NCBI RefSeq assembly: GCF_018919205.1 | Contig: NZ_JAHLQN010000001.1 | Location: forward strand, 930,001 to 994,000 | Reading direction: 5' to 3' | DNA from: Dysosmobacter acutus | GTDB lineage: Bacteria > Bacillota > Clostridia > Oscillospirales > Oscillospiraceae | DNA: 64,000 nucleotides | Part shown: positions 61,873 through 64,000 of the stretch, one piece after another | Layout of the letters: every line of letters begins with the position of its first letter | Numbering within the stretch: the first letter of the stretch is position 1 | Translations under genes and position numbers: made by a program | Notes under the pieces: model-generated | Databases searched by the model: none | What the model was told of the DNA's origin: nothing | The model's input: the letters and a program-made list of their open reading frames with translations, nothing else

Positions 61873-63462
61873 ATGAAGTTTCAGGATCGGCTGAAAAAGT
61901 GCAGCAAGGAGCAGCTCTGGCGGGAATACTGCGGCTTTTTGGACATGTCCATGGAAGAGTATATGTACATCCAGCGCCGCCTGATGGAGGAGCAGATGCG
62001 GGTGTGGTCCGGCTGTCCTTTGGGGCGGAAGCTGTTGGACGGCAAAAAGCCGGGCAGCATTGAGGAACTGCGGGATATGCTGCCCCTCACCACCTATGCG
62101 GACTATGCCGATGTGCTGCTGCCCCGGCGGTCGGACATGCTCTGCGGCGAGCCGGCGGTCTGGATTCAGACCACCTGGGAGGGGGGGCTTCGCCCCATCA
62201 AGCTGGCACCCTACACCAGGGGGATGCTGGACTGCTATCGGCATAATCTGCTGTCGGTGATGATGATGGCCACCAGCAGGAAAAAAGGCGATTTCGATTT
62301 AAAGCGGGGCGACCGTATTCTGTACGGAGGCGCGCCGCTGCCCTATGCCACGGGACTGATGCCCTCCCTGTTTGACGAGGATATCGAATTCACCTGGCTG
62401 CCCGATTCCAACGCCCACTCTGATTTGAGCTTCAGCCAGCGGATCAAGAAGGGCTTCTCCATGGCCATGAGCGGCGGCGTGGATTTCTTTTTCGGAATCG
62501 GCAGCGTGGCCAACTATATCACGGAGAGCTTCGGCAAAGGCGGCAGCGGCGGAAAGCTGAATATTTCCGTGAAACACGCCCTGCGCTATGTCAGGGCCAA
62601 GTACATCAGCCGGCGGGACGGGCGCAGCGTGGTGCCGGGGGATATCTTCCGTCTGAAGGCCCTCTTTTACGCCGGGACGGACGCCCGCTGCTACCGGGAC
62701 CGCCTGAGTGCGGCCTGGGGGACGGTCCCTCTGGAGCTGGCCGCCGGGACCGAGTCCACCTGTCTGGGCGCGGAAACCTGGGAGCGCAATGGAATGGTGT
62801 TTTTTCCAGACGCCTGCTTTTATGAGTTTATCCCCGAGGAGGAGATGCGCAGAAACCGGGCGGACGAGACCTACCAGCCCCGGACCTGCCTGATGGACGA
62901 GGTGTGTGCCGGAGAAACCTATGAGCTGGTGATCAGCGTGCTCCACGGCGGCGCGTTTATGCGCTACCGGATCGGAGACACCTACCACTGCCTTCGGGGC
63001 GGCAAGGGCGAACTGCCCCGCTTTTCCTTTGTGGACCGGGTACCCGACGTGATCGACATCGCCGGATTCACCAGGATCACAGCCTCCTCTGTGGAAGAGG
63101 TGATCCACCTGTCCAAGCTTGGAATTGGCGACTGGGTGATGAAAAAGGAGTTTGACGCCCAAAGCAACCCCTTTTTGCACATGTATGTGGAGATTACGCC
63201 GGAGGCACAGGTGGACGATGTGACCACGCGGCAGGTCCTGACTGAGCATCTGACGGTCTATTTCAAGTACTTTGACAGCGACTACAGCGATTTGAAAAAA
63301 CTGCTGAACATGGAGCCCCTTCAGATCACCATTTTGAAGTACGGAACCATTTCCGGCTATGAACAGCAAACCGGGCACAAGCTTTACCGCATCAACCCGG
63401 GCATGCTGGACATCACCGGGCTGCTGAAGTACCAGGCGCAGGTATGGGAGGAGCACGTATGA
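61873..63462 (+). CDS. GH3 auxin-responsive-promoter family protein (acyl-adenylating enzyme)
   Basis: 529 residues. The ANL-related GH3 fold is indicated by PLTTYADYADVL near the N-terminus, GRDGRSVVPGD-like and YAGTDARCYRDRL stretches, ELAAGTESTCLGAE, and the C-terminal LVISVLHGGAFMRYRIGD and SFVDRVPDVIDIAGFTRI. Plant GH3 enzymes adenylate carboxylic acids and conjugate them to amino acids; the bacterial substrate is unknown. ATG 61873. Its stop overlaps the next start. Confidence 0.78.
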   Translation: MKFQDRLKKCSKEQLWREYCGFLDMSMEEYMYIQRRLMEEQMRVWSGCPLGRKLLDGKKPGSIEELRDMLPLTTYADYADVLLPRRSDMLCGEPAVWIQTTWEGGLRPIKLAPYTRGMLDCYRHNLLSVMMMATSRKKGDFDLKRGDRILYGGAPLPYATGLMPSLFDEDIEFTWLPDSNAHSDLSFSQRIKKGFSMAMSGGVDFFFGIGSVANYITESFGKGGSGGKLNISVKHALRYVRAKYISRRDGRSVVPGDIFRLKALFYAGTDARCYRDRLSAAWGTVPLELAAGTESTCLGAETWERNGMVFFPDACFYEFIPEEEMRRNRADETYQPRTCLMDEVCAGETYELVISVLHGGAFMRYRIGDTYHCLRGGKGELPRFSFVDRVPDVIDIAGFTRITASSVEEVIHLSKLGIGDWVMKKEFDAQSNPFLHMYVEITPEAQVDDVTTRQVLTEHLTVYFKYFDSDYSDLKKLLNMEPLQITILKYGTISGYEQQTGHKLYRINPGMLDITGLLKYQAQVWEEHV

Positions 63463-64000
63463 TGACGCACTCCATCCCGTATCTGTTTGTGAACATGATT
63501 GCGCTGAGCTGCTTTACGCTGATGTTTGCAACATTTCTGGCGGCCAAGAAAACGCCGGAGATCCGGGCCTTTATGGCGGTGCTGGCGGGCTGCATTCTCT
63601 GGTCCGGCGGCGCTATCCTCATGCGGCTGCAGATGTGGCCCGGCATGGAATTTTGGTACTATGTTTCCATCGTATCCCTCTTTTCCCTGGAGTGGCTGTT
63701 CTATCTCTTTGTGCACAACTTCTCCCGCCAGAGGGGAAAATTCACGCTGATTCTCTGGACCGTTCTGACCCTTGCCATCTGGCCCGGAACCATCAGCGGA
63801 TTTTACCTGGCGCCGCCCACCCCGATGGTGACGGCAAGCGGCGGCACTGTGTTTACGTACAGCACGAACTGGCATATCCTGATTCCCTGCGTGTTGTTTG
63901 TAGCCATCATCATCTCCACGCTGCAGCTGCTGCGCAAGATCATCCGGGAGCAGGGCATCCACTCCCCGGGTATCCGGGTGATTGTTCTGGGCGGACTGGT
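63459..64000 (+). CDS. 7TM sensor-like membrane protein (cut by window edge)
   Basis: At least 180 residues: five or six membrane helices are visible (LFVNMIALSCFTLMFATFLA, FMAVLAGCILWSGGAILM, YYVSIVSLFSLEWLFYLF, FTLILWTVLTLAIWPG, ILIPCVLFVAIIIS) resembling the N-terminal 7TM module of histidine kinases and diguanylate cyclases. The start overlaps the GH3 stop (ATGA), so the two are coupled. The output domain lies outside the window. Confidence 0.65.
   Translation, partial: MMTHSIPYLFVNMIALSCFTLMFATFLAAKKTPEIRAFMAVLAGCILWSGGAILMRLQMWPGMEFWYYVSIVSLFSLEWLFYLFVHNFSRQRGKFTLILWTVLTLAIWPGTISGFYLAPPTPMVTASGGTVFTYSTNWHILIPCVLFVAIIISTLQLLRKIIREQGIHSPGIRVIVLGGL

Overview
The window looks like the chromosome of a GC-rich, anaerobic, spore-forming member of the Clostridia, probably an Oscillospiraceae-type gut bacterium. 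The evidence is the sporulation genes (ylbJ, yqfC, yqfD), the phoH-ybeY-era-yqzL-recO block in Firmicutes order, a rubredoxin-first rubrerythrin, and a complete selenocysteine-dependent glycine reductase operon. The species cannot be named from this sequence alone.

Layout. 0-14.3 kb: a c-di-GMP phosphodiesterase-type GGDEF/EAL protein, remnants of cupin and MATE genes, tRNA-Leu(UAG), a pyridoxal/pyridoxamine kinase, a membrane-tethered XRE regulator, FtsH, RlmB, a P-type-ATPase-like protein without catalytic motifs, an EF-G-like GTPase, and reverse rubrerythrin. 14.2-24.1 kb: an integrative element inserted in the 3' end of the rubrerythrin gene. A second, diverged copy of the gene's last 22 codons lies at the far end beside a tyrosine integrase. 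24.2-27.7 kb: a low-GC accessory block with an XRE regulator and an SPFH/zinc-ribbon/membrane/CFI-box operon. 27.9-36.7 kb: metabolic and transport genes (D-2-hydroxyacid dehydrogenase, EamA transporter, HAD phosphatase, AraC regulator, secreted protease, MBL hydrolase, deoC, deoD, ylbJ). 36.8-46.7 kb: the conserved core (yqfC, yqfD, phoH, ybeY, era, yqzL, recO, mutS2, HPr, uvrC). 46.8-60 kb: the selenium block (selA, selB, tRNA-Sec, a LysR regulator, then grdX-grdE-grdB-trxB-trxA-grdA-grdC-grdD). 60-64 kb: rhomboid protease, a decayed stretch, and an operon with an ICMT-like membrane protein, a GH3-family protein and a 7TM sensor-like protein cut by the window edge.

The selenium block is one functional unit. 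SelA makes Sec-tRNA, SelB delivers it, and the products GrdB and GrdA each carry one in-frame UGA. TrxB and a GCVPC-type TrxA supply electrons, and GrdC/GrdD release acetyl phosphate. selD is not in the window.

The most unusual signal is in the integrative element. A compact operon (about 16.1-17.75 kb) contains three adjacent genes interrupted only by in-frame TAG codons, each at a position where glutamine fits. No gene of the element certainly uses TAG as its stop, whereas host genes in the window do (yqfC, ybeY). This suggests amber-to-glutamine recoding, inheritance from a recoded phage or element, or an unusual clustering of CAG-to-TAG mutations.
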